In this document: piece by piece, positions 32,505 to 42,950 of the stretch
Position numbering within the stretch: position 1 is the stretch's first letter
Layout: each line of letters begins with the position of its first letter
The notes under the pieces: model-generated
Database searches by the model: none
Told to the model about the DNA's origin: nothing
The model's input: only the letters and a program-made list of their open reading frames with translations
NCBI GenBank assembly: GCA_963978545.1
Contig: OZ021731.1
Coordinates: forward strand, 28,244,593 to 28,308,592
From: Linyphia triangularis
Taxonomy: Eukaryota; Arthropoda; Arachnida; Araneae; Linyphiidae
Length of the DNA stretch: 64,000 nucleotides
Direction of reading: 5' to 3'
Made by a program: the position numbers and the translations under genes

Positions 32505-33179
32505 TGGTACTCGTCTAACGGAAGAGTACCAGAAAAAGCGTGTAATTCTTTAATTTTAATTGCTTGATTTGAAATGAAATACTTTCAGCATCTAGCTAAT
32601 TATAAATCAGACTGCAGATTTAACGATTATGCATTAATTTGAAAGCAGACTAACATCATCGTCGGAAATAAAGCTAAAATGTTTATTTTGCTTGATGGTT
32701 GAAAAGAAAGTACTTTAACTATTTAAACTTTTGAAATGGCTGATCAAAACTTTATTGAATTTGACTCTTAGACGGGAAAAAGTATCATTTTGCTTTCTCC
32801 TCTCCGAAGTATATCCAAATCGAAACAAATATCGATTATTACTATTTTCAGAAATAATTGGATTAGGCGACATAATCCAATTGTTTACAAAGTTGAAACC
32901 TAACATTGTCAAACCATAAATAGTTAACGTAAAGAAAAACGGATACAATCAGTTACATAAATAAAGCGTTGTAGCTCCTTCGCAATGACGTCAATGATAA
33001 ACTGACGTCATTCCTTCACCCGAGGCAATTTTTCTGTCGTAGTAGTGACGTCACAGTAACTCCTTACGTCAATTTCGATCCGTTGCCGTGGGCGTAGTTC
33101 CATCGTTTGTAAGTGTTACCGTCTATTTATTTTTAAAAATGTTTATAAAACCTTCAGTGTACTATTCTTCTGTGTATTA
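32505..33179. promoter_or_regulatory. CRE cluster region
   Basis: Three perfect TGACGTCA sites (32986-32993, 33003-33010, 33046-33053) and a TACGTCA (33065-33071) within 90 bp, followed by CGTTTGTAAGTG, a donor-like site. It could be a promoter with a non-coding first exon for a downstream module. No ORF. Confidence 0.35.
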
Positions 33180-33183
33180 TTAA

Positions 33184-33886
33184 GGCGTCTTCTCACTTTA
33201 GGCACCTCGAAAATAGGCTATTTTCGCGATTTTTTTTCGAGGATTTTTGCAAACAATTATGGGATAAAATGGATCCTATATAATAAACACATCTTTCAAG
33301 TACAAGCAATTTTTTTTTTTTGAACAATTATTATAATAAAACAGTAGCATCGAAAAACCCGTGTAGAAATGTAATGTTGATGAAATTTCGGAAACTATCC
33401 GGCCGATTGTCATGAAATTTGAATGACATATTCTTCATAGTTATGGCTATAGCGCATATCATCAGATTTTTGATATTCGCGAAAATAACAAAAGGGCGCA
33501 CGTTTTTCGAAAAAGTTAAAAAAAAAAAAAAAACGCGTTTTTTTGCAGATTTTTGTAAAAAAAAAAATACTTCAAATCAAAATTTCAAAAATCTGATGAT
33601 ATGCGCTATAGCCATAACTATGAAGAATATGCCATTCAAATTTCATGACAATCGGCCGGATAGTTTCCGAAATTTCATCTACAAGCCACGAACATTACAT
33701 TTCTACACGGGTTTTTCGATGCTACTGTTTTATTATAATAATTGTTCAAAAAAATAAAATTTTCTTGTACTTGAAAGATGTGTTTATTATATAGGATCCA
33801 TTTTATCCCGTAATTGTTTGCAAAAATCCTCGAAAAAAAATCGCGAAAATAGCCTATTTTCGAGGTGCCTAAAGTGAGAAGACGCC
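33184..33886. mobile_element. near-perfect 0.7 kb palindrome with TTAA flanks
   Basis: Ends GGCGTCTTCTCACTTTAGGC and its complement, pairing over ~300 bp, flanked by TTAA (33180-33183 and 33887-33890) as in piggyBac-type MITEs. The centre has A-rich sequence. Confidence 0.85.
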
Positions 33887-34019
33887 TTAAATGGGCTTTG
33901 CAGTTAGAATCTTGCTCTGGAAGGCATTATCGCCCCTACTCCCCGCGAAGTTATTATAAATCCTTTATTTGCAATGCAAACTTTTATGTTAAGTTTATTT
34001 AACCCTAGAATTACAAACC

Positions 34020-34037
34020 GGGGTAGATATCTACCCC
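34020..34037. repeat. perfect 18-bp palindrome
   Basis: GGGGTAGATATCTACCCC, just outside the hAT-like end at 34051. Confidence 0.8.
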
Positions 34038-34103
34038 AGGCAGGGGCGTACTGGCCATAGGGTTGTTCGGTGCAATCACCGGGCCGGTCAGTGTAGGTAA
34101 AAA

Positions 34104-35016
34104 AAGTGAACTAAAAAGTAGAAAATAATTTTAAATAAGTTTGAAATAAGAATAGAGTGATTAACAAGAAATATTTATTTTATCGTAAAAAAACGCGGGG
34201 TGCTTTTTAAGATATTTTCATAATGGCTCTACTTTTACCAATATATATACAACAATTGACATCAAGCACCCCACGCTTTTTTACGATAAAATAAATATTT
34301 CTTGTTAATCACTCTATTCTTATTTCAAACTTATTTAAAATTATTTTCTACTTTTTAGTTCACTTTTCTATTAAAGCGTATTTTTTAGTTTTTTAAACTA
34401 TTAATTATTTTCTACTTTTTAGTTTGGTTTTCTATTAAAGCGTGTTTTTTAGTTTTTTAAACTATTAATTATTTTTTCTGTAAACTATAAATTTTTTTTA
34501 GTTAATTTTTTTAGTTAAGTGTACAAAACTCTCCAGTTGTTCTTGCCAATAGTCACATGCTTGTCCCAAATTTAATTCATGTGTGAGCCTTAGTACACGC
34601 CGTATTACTATTCACAAAACACTACCTTGTCTCTGAATATGATAAATCACTAATCCTGAAGATCCTGGTAAGGATAATGCGACTAAAAAAAACACGCTTT
34701 GTATAATCGTCATTCCCACGACAAATCTTTCAAATGTCTGCCTTATCAACTGTCGATGATAGGTTCTGTGATTGCTGGGATTGTAACGACACACCAGGGT
34801 TCGATTCCGGAGAAGGTTGGTTGGTTGGAATTTAACGGCGCAAGGGCAACACGAGCTAATCCTTGTGATAAAGCGACAAACTTATTGAATTATTGTATTG
34901 TCATCGGTCATTAAAAAGTATTCCAAATTTCGAGTTAATCCGACGTTTTGAGGAGGGTCAAAATCATGTTCAAAAATTCCGTTACATACTAACATACGTC
35001 TGAAGCTAATAGAAGC
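34104..35016 (-). repeat. inverted duplication, left copy
   Basis: Reverse complement of about 47640-48526. It contains a ~250-bp internal hairpin (GCACCCCACGCTTTTTTAC arms), repeats of ACTTTTTAGTT and ATTAAAGCGTGTTTTTTAG, a tRNA-like B box GGTTCGATTCC and a GCAACACGAG segment like SINE A. A ~98-codon frame is present but has no recognised domain. Confidence 0.75.
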
Positions 35017-35086
35017 GTGTTAAAAATGAACCGGTTCGGCATAGATATATTTTTTTTTAATTTTCATTAATATAATATAAGTAGTT

Positions 35087-36782
35087 GCTTTCTTAAAAGT
35101 ATTTTTAAAAAACCCACTGTATTAAATCCAAATCCATCAGCTTCTTAGTCAGGGGTCAACAGACTTTTCTGCCCTAAGAGTCAAACATTCAATAATCAAT
35201 GCTTTCTTAAAGGTATTTTTAAAAACCCACTGTATTAAATCCAAATCCATCAGCTTCTTAGTCAGGGGTCAACAGACTTTTCTGCCCTAGGAGTCAAACA
35301 TTCAATAATCAATGCTTTCTTAAAGGTATTTTTAAAAACCCACTGTATTAAATCCAAATCCATCAGCTTCTTAGTCAGGGGTCAACAGACTTTTCTGCCC
35401 TAAGAGTCAAACATTCAATAATCAATGCTTTCTTAAAGGTATTTTTAAAAACCCACTGTATTAAATCCGAATCCATCAGCTTCTTAGTCAGGGGTCAACA
35501 GACTTTTCTGCCCTAGGAGTCAAACATTCAATAATCAATGCTTTCTTAAAGGTATTTTTAAAAACCCACTGTATTAAATCCAAATCCATCAGCTTCTTAG
35601 TCAGGGGTCAACAGACTTTTCTGCCCTAGGAGTCAAACATTCAATAATCAATGCTTTCTTAAAGGTATTTTTAAAAACCCACTGTATTAAATCCAAATCC
35701 ATCAGCTTCTTAGTCAGGGGTCAACAGACTTTTCTGCCCTAGGAGTCAAACATTCAATAATCAATGCTTTCTTAAAGGTATTTTTAAAAACCCACTGTAT
35801 TAAATCCAAATCCATCAGCTTCTTAGTCAGGGGTCAACAGACTTTTCTGCCTTAAGAGTCAAACATTCAATAATCAATGCTTTCTTAAAGGTATTTTTAA
35901 AAACCCACTGTATTAAATCCGAATCCATCAGCTTCTTAGTCAGGGGTCAACAGACTTTTCTGCCCTAGGAGTCAAACATTCAATAATCAATGCTTTCTTA
36001 AAGGTATTTTTAAAAACCCACTGTATTAAATCCAAATCCATCAGCTTCTTAGTCAGGGGTCAACAGACTTTTCTGCCCTAGGAGTCAAACATTCAATAAT
36101 CAATGCTTTCTTAAAGGTATTTTTAAAAACCCACTGTATTAAATCCGAATCCATCAGCTTCTTAGTCAGGGGTCAACAGACTTTTCTGCCCTAGGAGTCA
36201 AACATTCAATAATCAATGCTTTCTTAAAGGTATTTTTAAAAACCCACTGTATTAAATCCAAATCCATCAGCTTCTTAGTCAGGGGTCAACAGACTTTTCT
36301 GCCCTAGGAGTCAAACATTCAATAATCAATGCTTTCTTAAAGGTATTTTTAAAAACCCACTGTATTAAATCCAAATCCATCAGCTTCTTAGTCAGGGGTC
36401 AACAGACTTTTCTGCCTTAAGAGTCAAACATTCAATAATCAATGCTTTCTTAAAGGTATTTTTAAAAACCCACTGTATTAAATCCGAATCCATCAGCTTC
36501 TTAGTCAGGGGTCAACAGACTTTTCTGCCCTAGGAGTCAAACATTCAATAATCAATGCTTTCTTAAAGGTATTTTTAAAAACCCACTGTATTAAATCCAA
36601 ATCCATCAGCTTCTTAGTCAGGGGTCAACAGACTTTTCTGCCCTAGGAGTCAAACATTCAATAATCAATGCTTTCTTAAAGGTATTTTTAAAAACCCACT
36701 GTATTAAATCCAAATCCATCAGCTTCTTAGTCAGGGGTCAACAGACTTTTCTGCCTTAAGAGTCAAACATTCAATAATCAGA
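35087..36782 (+). repeat. 113-bp satellite array, 15 copies
   Basis: Units begin GCTTTCTTAAAGGTA, with period 113 bp (first unit 114). Variants (CCAAATCC or CCGAATCC; CCCTAGGAG, CCCTAAGAG or CCTTAAGAG) recur as a three-unit pattern in units 10-12 and 13-15, indicating higher-order amplification. Each unit contains CAGGGGTC followed by ACTTTTCTG, like a hAT 5' end. Confidence 0.95.
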
Positions 36783-37448
36783 ATTGCAATGTTTTTAAAG
36801 AGTCTTAAAATAAATATATGCAATACCAATATGAGCTTTTAACTACCCACATTTTTATGGTACAAAAATGTTTTTATGCCATTTTTTGGGACAAAAATCA
36901 TTGCAGATGAGACAGTTTGGAAGTCCTTTTCTCTTTGGAATGAACGCATACAATTCATTGCATTCTTTCTTAAATTCACGTTTTTCTTCATCGACTTCTC
37001 TTTTTATCTTAGACGAAGTCGATGTCATGTGTTTCCAATATTGGAGATCAAAAATGCAAAATGCATTTTAACAGTGCGCAGCTGTGAAAAGTCTACAGTG
37101 AAATTTACTCTATATCACAGTTAGAGACGAGATAACAACGAACGTCAACAAAAATTCGATGCAACGGAGACTAGAGACGCACTATTTTGAGCATTCTGAT
37201 AGTTTTGTGTTCAGTATTTCGACTGAGAAAGTACCAGGGAGCACTGTGGACGCTGATTTTAAATAACAGTGTTAAAAGTCCTCCCTACTCTCTGTGTTTC
37301 TTCGCGCTTTCCTTATTTCTCAAGAATAAAACGCACATTTATTACCGCATATTTCTTATTCAGTTTATTCTTAGGTTGAGTTACTTAAGAACTTAAAGAG
37401 TCATGAGAAGTACCTTATGCTGCTCCGGACCCGCGGTTCACCGACCCC
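36783..37448. pseudogene. possible hAT remnant
   Basis: Follows the satellite and ends GGTTCACCGACCCC, which could be the partner end of the CAGGGGTC unit. Short open frames (36868-37124) are too broken to assign. Treat as non-coding remnant. Confidence 0.3.
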
Positions 37449-38306
37449 AATTTCTTCACTGTTGAATTACAACTTTTTAATTTTATTTTATCACTCTTAA
37501 GGTTAAATATATAGCGGGTCTGCAATTGAAGTTTAACTTAAAAAAAAAAAAAAAAAAAAAAAAAAACTGTAAAAACACACTGGTCAGAATACGAACTGAA
37601 ATTTTACGTGAATACATACTCAAAGAAGGGTCAAACTTTATGGCATAAAAAATATTAAATTTTTTTTTTTCTTATAACATAATTTTTTTTTTACCGTTTT
37701 CACGTATACTTAACTACAATTTTGGGAATTCTGACGTGTTTAATTATAATCACTCAGGTGTAATTATATTAAAAGTCAAAGTTTCAAAAAAATGTTTAAA
37801 AAAAAAAAATTCAACTCTCAAAAAACATGATTTCAAATGCATGGCATTATTTCTCATGCCTAATCATGGCTTTCAGAGAGCGATGGTATGACATAAGAAA
37901 AATAGTTCGAAATAGTTTTTATTATTATTATTGTACCTCACTGCTTCCCACTGCTTCGAGTATTCGAGTATATCAAATTTCTATTTTCTTCGCTTCTGTC
38001 TAAGTAGTATCTTTTTATACCTCTTCGAAATTTGAACTTTAATTGTGGACAACCTACATACTATAATTTTGGTTGTCACATATATACGACTTTATCTACT
38101 TCGCAATTTATATTTCGTTTTTAACAACAAACTGTTGAAAACAATAGTTTACTGAAAGGAAGTATAACTATAGTTGAGACATAGAAAAATTGATTTAATT
38201 AAAATTATCATTACAACAATTAAATTATTAAAATTAAATTAATAAATAAAACCATTTAGTTATTGCCATTGATCATTAATTACAAATATTTAAATTATAA
38301 AATATA
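37449..38306. other. AT-rich, nothing recognised
   Basis: A tract of about 25 A (37541-37565) and several ATT runs. No exon. Confidence 0.4.
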
Positions 38307-38537
38307 TGTGGAGAATGGGGGGCGCACCACTAGAGAACCCCTCGTGGCGACTCCTAGCGGCAGAGGGAGGTATTCCTCATTCTGATGAGAGAGACAGATC
38401 ACTGAACATTCGCGATGTGAATATACGTAAGAAAGGCGCTTGTGCCTAATGTAGTACGAGATAAGAGGCAGTAAGGATTCATTAAAGCTGGATTCTACAC
38501 TCAACAAGTGTCCCTTCTCTGATCGTCCACTCCCACA
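38307..38537. mobile_element. solo LTR, 231 bp
   Basis: Begins TGTGGAGAATGG and ends CACTCCCACA (TG...CA), flanked by TATA on both sides. It contains ATTAAAGCTGG and a CT-rich 3' end as in small Gypsy or Copia LTRs. Orientation is uncertain. Confidence 0.65.
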
Positions 38538-38639
38538 TATATTAATTATTAAAATTTAATCAAAGATTGTATTGAAAATTTGGGCCGTCATAAATCTAAA
38601 ATCACAGGGGCCAATTTTATGTCCCAGTACGCCCCTGGT

Positions 38640-39706
38640 GTACAAAGAGGTATGTTAAAAAGCTCAACGTCACCTTATTTGGAGTTACGTTTAATGCGAG
38701 CCAATCTTACGACCGGGATTATTACTACTCTACCTTGCATGCAAGAGGTTTCGGGATCGAATTTTTTAAAGTGAATAGACACAGAGGCGATTGCGACTAA
38801 ATAGTTTCGTTTTGGTTGTCGGAGTCTCCTGGTGAGTTGTCACGGTTTTTGTTAAATGGGACCTTAATGCTGGACCCATGCCCTCCCCCATTCCTTTCTT
38901 GACATGGATGATCTAGAGGAGTTCTGGAGCTCTTGTTTAGCGCTTGCACCATAAAATATTTTGATAATGTCTGTGTATCAGGAGAATAGATCTTGGTAAG
39001 GATCAGAGTGACCACAGAACCGGGAAAAACCTGGAAATCCAGGGAAATGTCAGGGAGCTTTCTGATTTTGGAAAAAATCGGGGAAATGTCAGGGAATTTT
39101 TTTTAAAATTTGAGAATTGTGGTAATCGTTAAAAGTTTCATATTACGGTACAATTTAAACTTTTCATTACTGCCAAAACTATTTTTTTTTTAAAAATGGC
39201 ATATTATCTCTTTGACATAAATGATCTATTTGATCTACACTTCTGGAAAAATTGGAGAAATTTAAAAAAAAAAAGTTTTGCCATAAAATCAAGGAATTTT
39301 TTAGAAATCTCTCAGGGAACTTTCCCCCCCGAATTTTGTGACTACACTGTGGATGGTGTTGGTTGCTATAGAAACCATACTGGTCGATATAGAATAGGGG
39401 TGATACATGCAGGAAATTGGTGTCCAAAATAATTAGAATTTGTCAATTAAAGAAGCGTTGCTCCTCCGATCCCCCATGGAAAATGGTTTTGTTTTTACGC
39501 CGCAAACAACGCTACAGACAACCGGAAGTACTTTTGAGATAGACATGCTATACAACCAACAAAAGACAACGATTCGTAAACAAACCAGCCGTGAATTAAA
39601 GAATAAACAAGCGAAAACGAACGCCGCCACGGCTATGCCAAGATACCAGGCGGGACGTATCATCAAACCGCTCGTTCCGTCCCAATCTTATTAGGCTTAT
39701 ATATAG
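38640..39706. other. TE-rich, no gene recognised
   Basis: 39010-39330 carries repeated GGGAAATGTCAGGGA-type sequence like the ends of hAT remnants also seen at 54200-54330. 39340-39420 is repeat I. The frame 39440-39694 has no recognised domain. Confidence 0.4.
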
Positions 39707-40390
39707 TGTTGCGTGGACGGGTTCGAAAGATTTGACGCCAAAGCAGATCAAAACTTGCAGAAATTTATTCCAAAATAACTCTTCACAGTTCTCTTACATC
39801 AGCTCCAGAACTTCTCGTTCTAGTAGACACAATACAGCTCTTTTCACCTCAATAGAGCACAAAACAGCAGTTAAAAACTTGACAAACAACTGCTAAATCA
39901 CTGCAAAAGACAATGCAATACAGTTCGCTCACTGAGACTCAGTAATTCCAGTCAACTAATGGACTCGGCTAACAATTAACTCAATGACTCAAAATCAGTC
40001 AACTAACTCAGTGACTCAAAATCGACAACTACTCCCTAACCCCACTCACGGCCGTCCTTATATAGGGGAGGCTGCGAACCTTCTTGAAACCTCTAGAGGT
40101 CGATATTTGGAGAACTTTCCAGATCGTAGTCGAAAAGTCCTATACATGTACCTGGGGACCGAAAATGTCGCCAAATGGTCGCCAAGTTTGGCGACATTTG
40201 GCGATTTCTCGCCATATTTGGCGACAAAAATTAGTCGCCAAAACCGTCGCCAACTTGGCTATATCTCGCCAATTTGGCGAGATTCCCATTACCATAATGT
40301 TAAATGCCCTGCCCCTTGAAACTCGCTTCCCAGAGTTACCTCTGTAAAACCCGTTATCAAGCATTGAGATGCTCACTGCAGGGAAGCCAA
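39707..40390 (-). mobile_element. probable solo LTR, minus strand
   Basis: Read on the minus strand: a TATA box (CTATATAAGG near 40058), AATAAA near 39765 and a terminal GTCCACGCAACA. Ends are approximate and no target duplication was confirmed. It lies directly upstream of the MADF exon at 40566. Confidence 0.4.
40167..40281. promoter_or_regulatory. cluster of TTGGCGA motifs
   Basis: About ten TTGGCGA/TCGCCAA words in both orientations within 115 bp, inside the LTR-like sequence and about 290-400 bp upstream of the MADF ATG. They resemble E2F half-sites; the function is unknown. Confidence 0.5.
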
Positions 40391-40565
40391 TTTAACGACG
40401 AACTATTGCACTGTCTTATGCAAAATGTACATAAATTTTCCTATTTACAAAATTAACACTATGAAATATTTACAAATATACAAAAATTCGTCACAATAGT
40501 ATAGATTAGGCGTGAGGGCAACAGTCTCGTTTTCGTAGCTCGCTCGGTAAAGGTCGGCCCCGAAA

Positions 40566-40916
40566 ATGTCCGAAGCGAAAAAGTCACGCACATCGGCTCT
40601 GAAGCTGTCCGAGAACAATACCATGCGGCTGATCGAATTGTACAAGAGCGAGCCGTGCCTGTACGACGTGTACTCGGATGAGTATAGGAAACGGGAGATG
40701 CGTACTGCTGCGTTGAAGCGCGTTGCGGCTGCGTTGTCCGTCGACGGATTCGGCCCCAAGGAGATTGCGACCAAGTTCCAGAATTTGAGGAATTCTTTTT
40801 CGCAAGAACTGAAGAAGATTGGGGACAGTAAGAATGGTCATGTACCGAAGGTGTATTGGTTTACTGTCATGGACTCTTTCCTGCGTCCTCAGATGTATAT
40901 TCGGCCATTTAATCCT
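40566..40916 (+). CDS. MADF-domain module, single exon
   Basis: A 117-codon exon starting at ATG 40566. Residues about 19-107 form a MADF domain: MRLIELYKSEPCLYDVYSDEY, KRVAAALSVDGFGPKEIATK, FQNLRNSF and VYWFTVMDSFL. The short N-terminus is basic (EAKKSRTSALK). It ends FNP at GTAAGT (40917-40922), phase 0. MADF proteins usually carry a BESS-type C-terminus, and the exon at 61162 supplies a BESS-like one in the matching phase. Upstream lie an LTR-like sequence and a dense TTGGCGA motif cluster. Confidence 0.88.
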
Positions 40917-41020
40917 GTAAGTATATTCGTGGAATGACGGACAGAAACTAGTTGGTTTTTTTTGTTGGTGTCATTCATCGGCGTATTTTTACTTTCAATT
41001 ACCCATATGTATACATTAGG

Positions 41021-41199
41021 TTGGTTGTTGGTTGTATTCAGATTATCTGGCGCCGTCAGCAACACGAGGGCTATAATGCGCCGAAACATTTCGTCATTAG
41101 ACAAGCCAACATACATTTTCAAACACCCATGCCAACACGGGACTCGAACCCGCAACCTCGCGGTCTAGAAGCCAGCACGCTAACCACTATACCGTTTGG
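41021..41199 (-). mobile_element. SINE A with TSD
   Basis: Full-length reverse copy flanked by TATGTATACATTAGG (41006-41020 and 41200-41214). It is inserted at the edge of repeat C. Confidence 0.92.
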
Positions 41200-41212
41200 T
41201 ATGTATACATTA

Positions 41213-41840
41213 GGTAATGAAAGTATAGCATTCGGTCAAAAACAAATTTTGATTTTTTTTGCATTTCTCCACGTTTTGGAACATCCTGATTTAAAAAAAG
41301 TGATATAGAAAAAATGTCTGTCTGTGTGTGTGTATGTGGTCAGCATAACTCTCGAACAAATTGACCTACGATATTCAAATTTGGTGTGCGAGTTGGTAGT
41401 AGCCACGGGACCTTCCATTAAGGTTTTCGTCAAAATCGCGCATGCACGTAAGGTAGCTGCCATTGAAAAAATCATGTCTTTCAGTAATTGCTAAAAAACG
41501 GCTCTAACGATTTTGTTCAAAATCGCTGTGGTAATGCCTCTTAAGGTATTCTAAACATCCCCACCACCGAAATTCCCGTAAAAGTGCTAACGGTATAGTG
41601 GTTAGCGTGTTGGCTTCTAGACCGCGAGGTTTCGGGTCCGAGTCCCGTGTAAGGCATGGGTGTTTGTAAATGTATGTTGGCTTGTCTAATGACGAATGTT
41701 TTGGCGCATTATAGCCCTCGTGTTGCTGACGGTGCCAGATAATCTGAAAACAACCACACAACAACCCGTAAAAATGCTTTAATGGCGTAAAAAGTTGAAA
41801 AACGAATGCCTTTAACACAGAGTTCTTTTTCCTTGATCAT
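41213..41840. repeat. repeat C, copy 3
   Basis: Parallels 2097-2690 from GTAATGAAAGTATAGCATTC to CTTTAACACAGAGTTC, interrupted by SINE A 41589-41764. Confidence 0.65.
41589..41764 (+). mobile_element. SINE A with TSD inside repeat C
   Basis: Flanked by CCCGTAAAAGTGCT (41575-41588) and CCCGTAAAAATGCT (41765-41778). The TSD is also repeat C sequence, so the SINE is younger. Confidence 0.9.
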
Positions 41841-41854
41841 ACCTCATCAATCGA

Positions 41855-42010
41855 TCTTTTTATATATAAACTACGCGTCACGTTGTTTGTCCGCGATGGA
41901 CTCCTAAACTGCTTAAACGATTTTAATCAAATTTGCACACCGTGTGCAGTTTGATCTAACTTAAAAGATAGGATAGCTTACATCTCAAGCTATAGCCGCA
42001 ATATTATTTT
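41855..42010 (+). mobile_element. Helitron 5'-end-like sequence
   Basis: TCTTTTTATATATAAACTACG, then GTTTGTCCGCGATGGACTCC and a CAAATTTGCACACCG block resemble Helitron 5' termini. A Helitron-preamble-like exon lies ~4 kb downstream. No 3' terminus was identified. Confidence 0.4.
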
Positions 42011-42444
42011 ATTGCAAATTATTTGTTTATTATTTGACAGGCACAATTATCTGTTAGCTCCAAACGATTCTAACAGATGGCGGTATCTGTTGACTAATTT
42101 ACTTACTTTTTCAATTTTCGGCCACGTGTTATTTAGACTGAAGTACAAACTGAATTCATACAATAGTAAAAGTAATACAGTGGCATTCTTCTTGCTTTTT
42201 AATTATTAGTGCTTCATTGTTCAAAAATCTTTAATTAAAATATATACATGTAATGAATTAACCCATAATGATTATCCTGTCGACTTTTGTAATGTAGTAC
42301 TAATCCATTTTAATTAAAGTCATTGCAGAGTGGTCGTGGAGCCGTAGTGAAGAGTCAATTTGTAACAAGATAAAAACATTTATTAAGATAAACGATAAAC
42401 CGGAGAGTGAGAGAGCGTGAAAAGTTACGTCTTTACTACATAAA

Positions 42445-42627
42445 GCTTGGCGTCCATTATCGCTAAGCAGAGCAGAGCAGATCAGTGCGGAGTGGATTAG
42501 AGCCAATTACAAGTCTGCCAACGTCTACTGTAGCACGAGCCTCGAGCTACAATGGACGTTAACAGCCATGTAATTGGCTCTAATCCACTCTGCTCTGCTC
42601 TGCTTAGCGATAATGGACGCCAAGCTT
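42445..42627. repeat. large perfect-type hairpin 1
   Basis: Arms starting AGCTTGGCGTCCATTATCGC pair over almost the whole length around a short loop (CACGAGCCTCGAG). Confidence 0.9.
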
Positions 42628-42628
42628 T

Positions 42629-42798
42629 AAGTTTGGCGTCCACTATCGCTGAGCAGAGCAGAGTGTATTAGAGCCAATTGCAAGTCTGTCAACGTCCATT
42701 GTAGCACGAGCCTCGTGCTACAGTAGACGTTGGCAGCCTTGTAATTGGCTCTAGTACACGCCGCTCTGCTCTGCTCAACGATAGTGGACGCCAAGCTT
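42629..42798. repeat. large hairpin 2, adjacent to hairpin 1
   Basis: Same family, arms AGTTTGGCGTCCACTATCGC and complement, placed head to tail one or two bases after hairpin 1. Confidence 0.9.
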
Positions 42799-42910
42799 AA
42801 TGCTAGGATTTAGAATGTAATGCGTAGTCACTGAGCTAAAGAAAACACTGGAGTGATGACCTTTGCTTCTTTTACAAGTCAGCTTGCGAGCCACGCTCAT
42901 TAATACAGTA

Positions 42911-42950
42911 TGCCCTTAAAAGTCTAGCACCGTGCTAGACTTTTAGGGCA
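42911..42950. repeat. 40-bp hairpin
   Basis: TGCCCTTAAAAGTCTAGCAC pairs with GTGCTAGACTTTTAGGGCA, with one unpaired T. Confidence 0.8.

Larger units (their letters stand above)
34051..38636. mobile_element. candidate hAT-like element with nested insertions
   Basis: Opposed ends CAGGGGCGTACTGG (34051) and CCAGTACGCCCCTG (ending 38636) bracket the left inverted duplication, the 113-bp satellite and a solo LTR. No matching target duplication was found, so they may be two different copies. Confidence 0.35.

Noticed and set aside
35087..36782. CRISPR-like array
   Set aside because: The whole 113-bp unit is repeated without unique spacers, in a eukaryotic context; it is a tandem satellite.
36868..37124. 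Open frames after the satellite as a hAT transposase exon
   Set aside because: Too short and without a zinc-finger or catalytic signature; recorded only as a possible remnant.
39440..39694. 84-codon frame MSIKEALLLRS... as a gene
   Set aside because: No domain, no splice signals at its ends, and it is overlapped by an equally long antisense frame.
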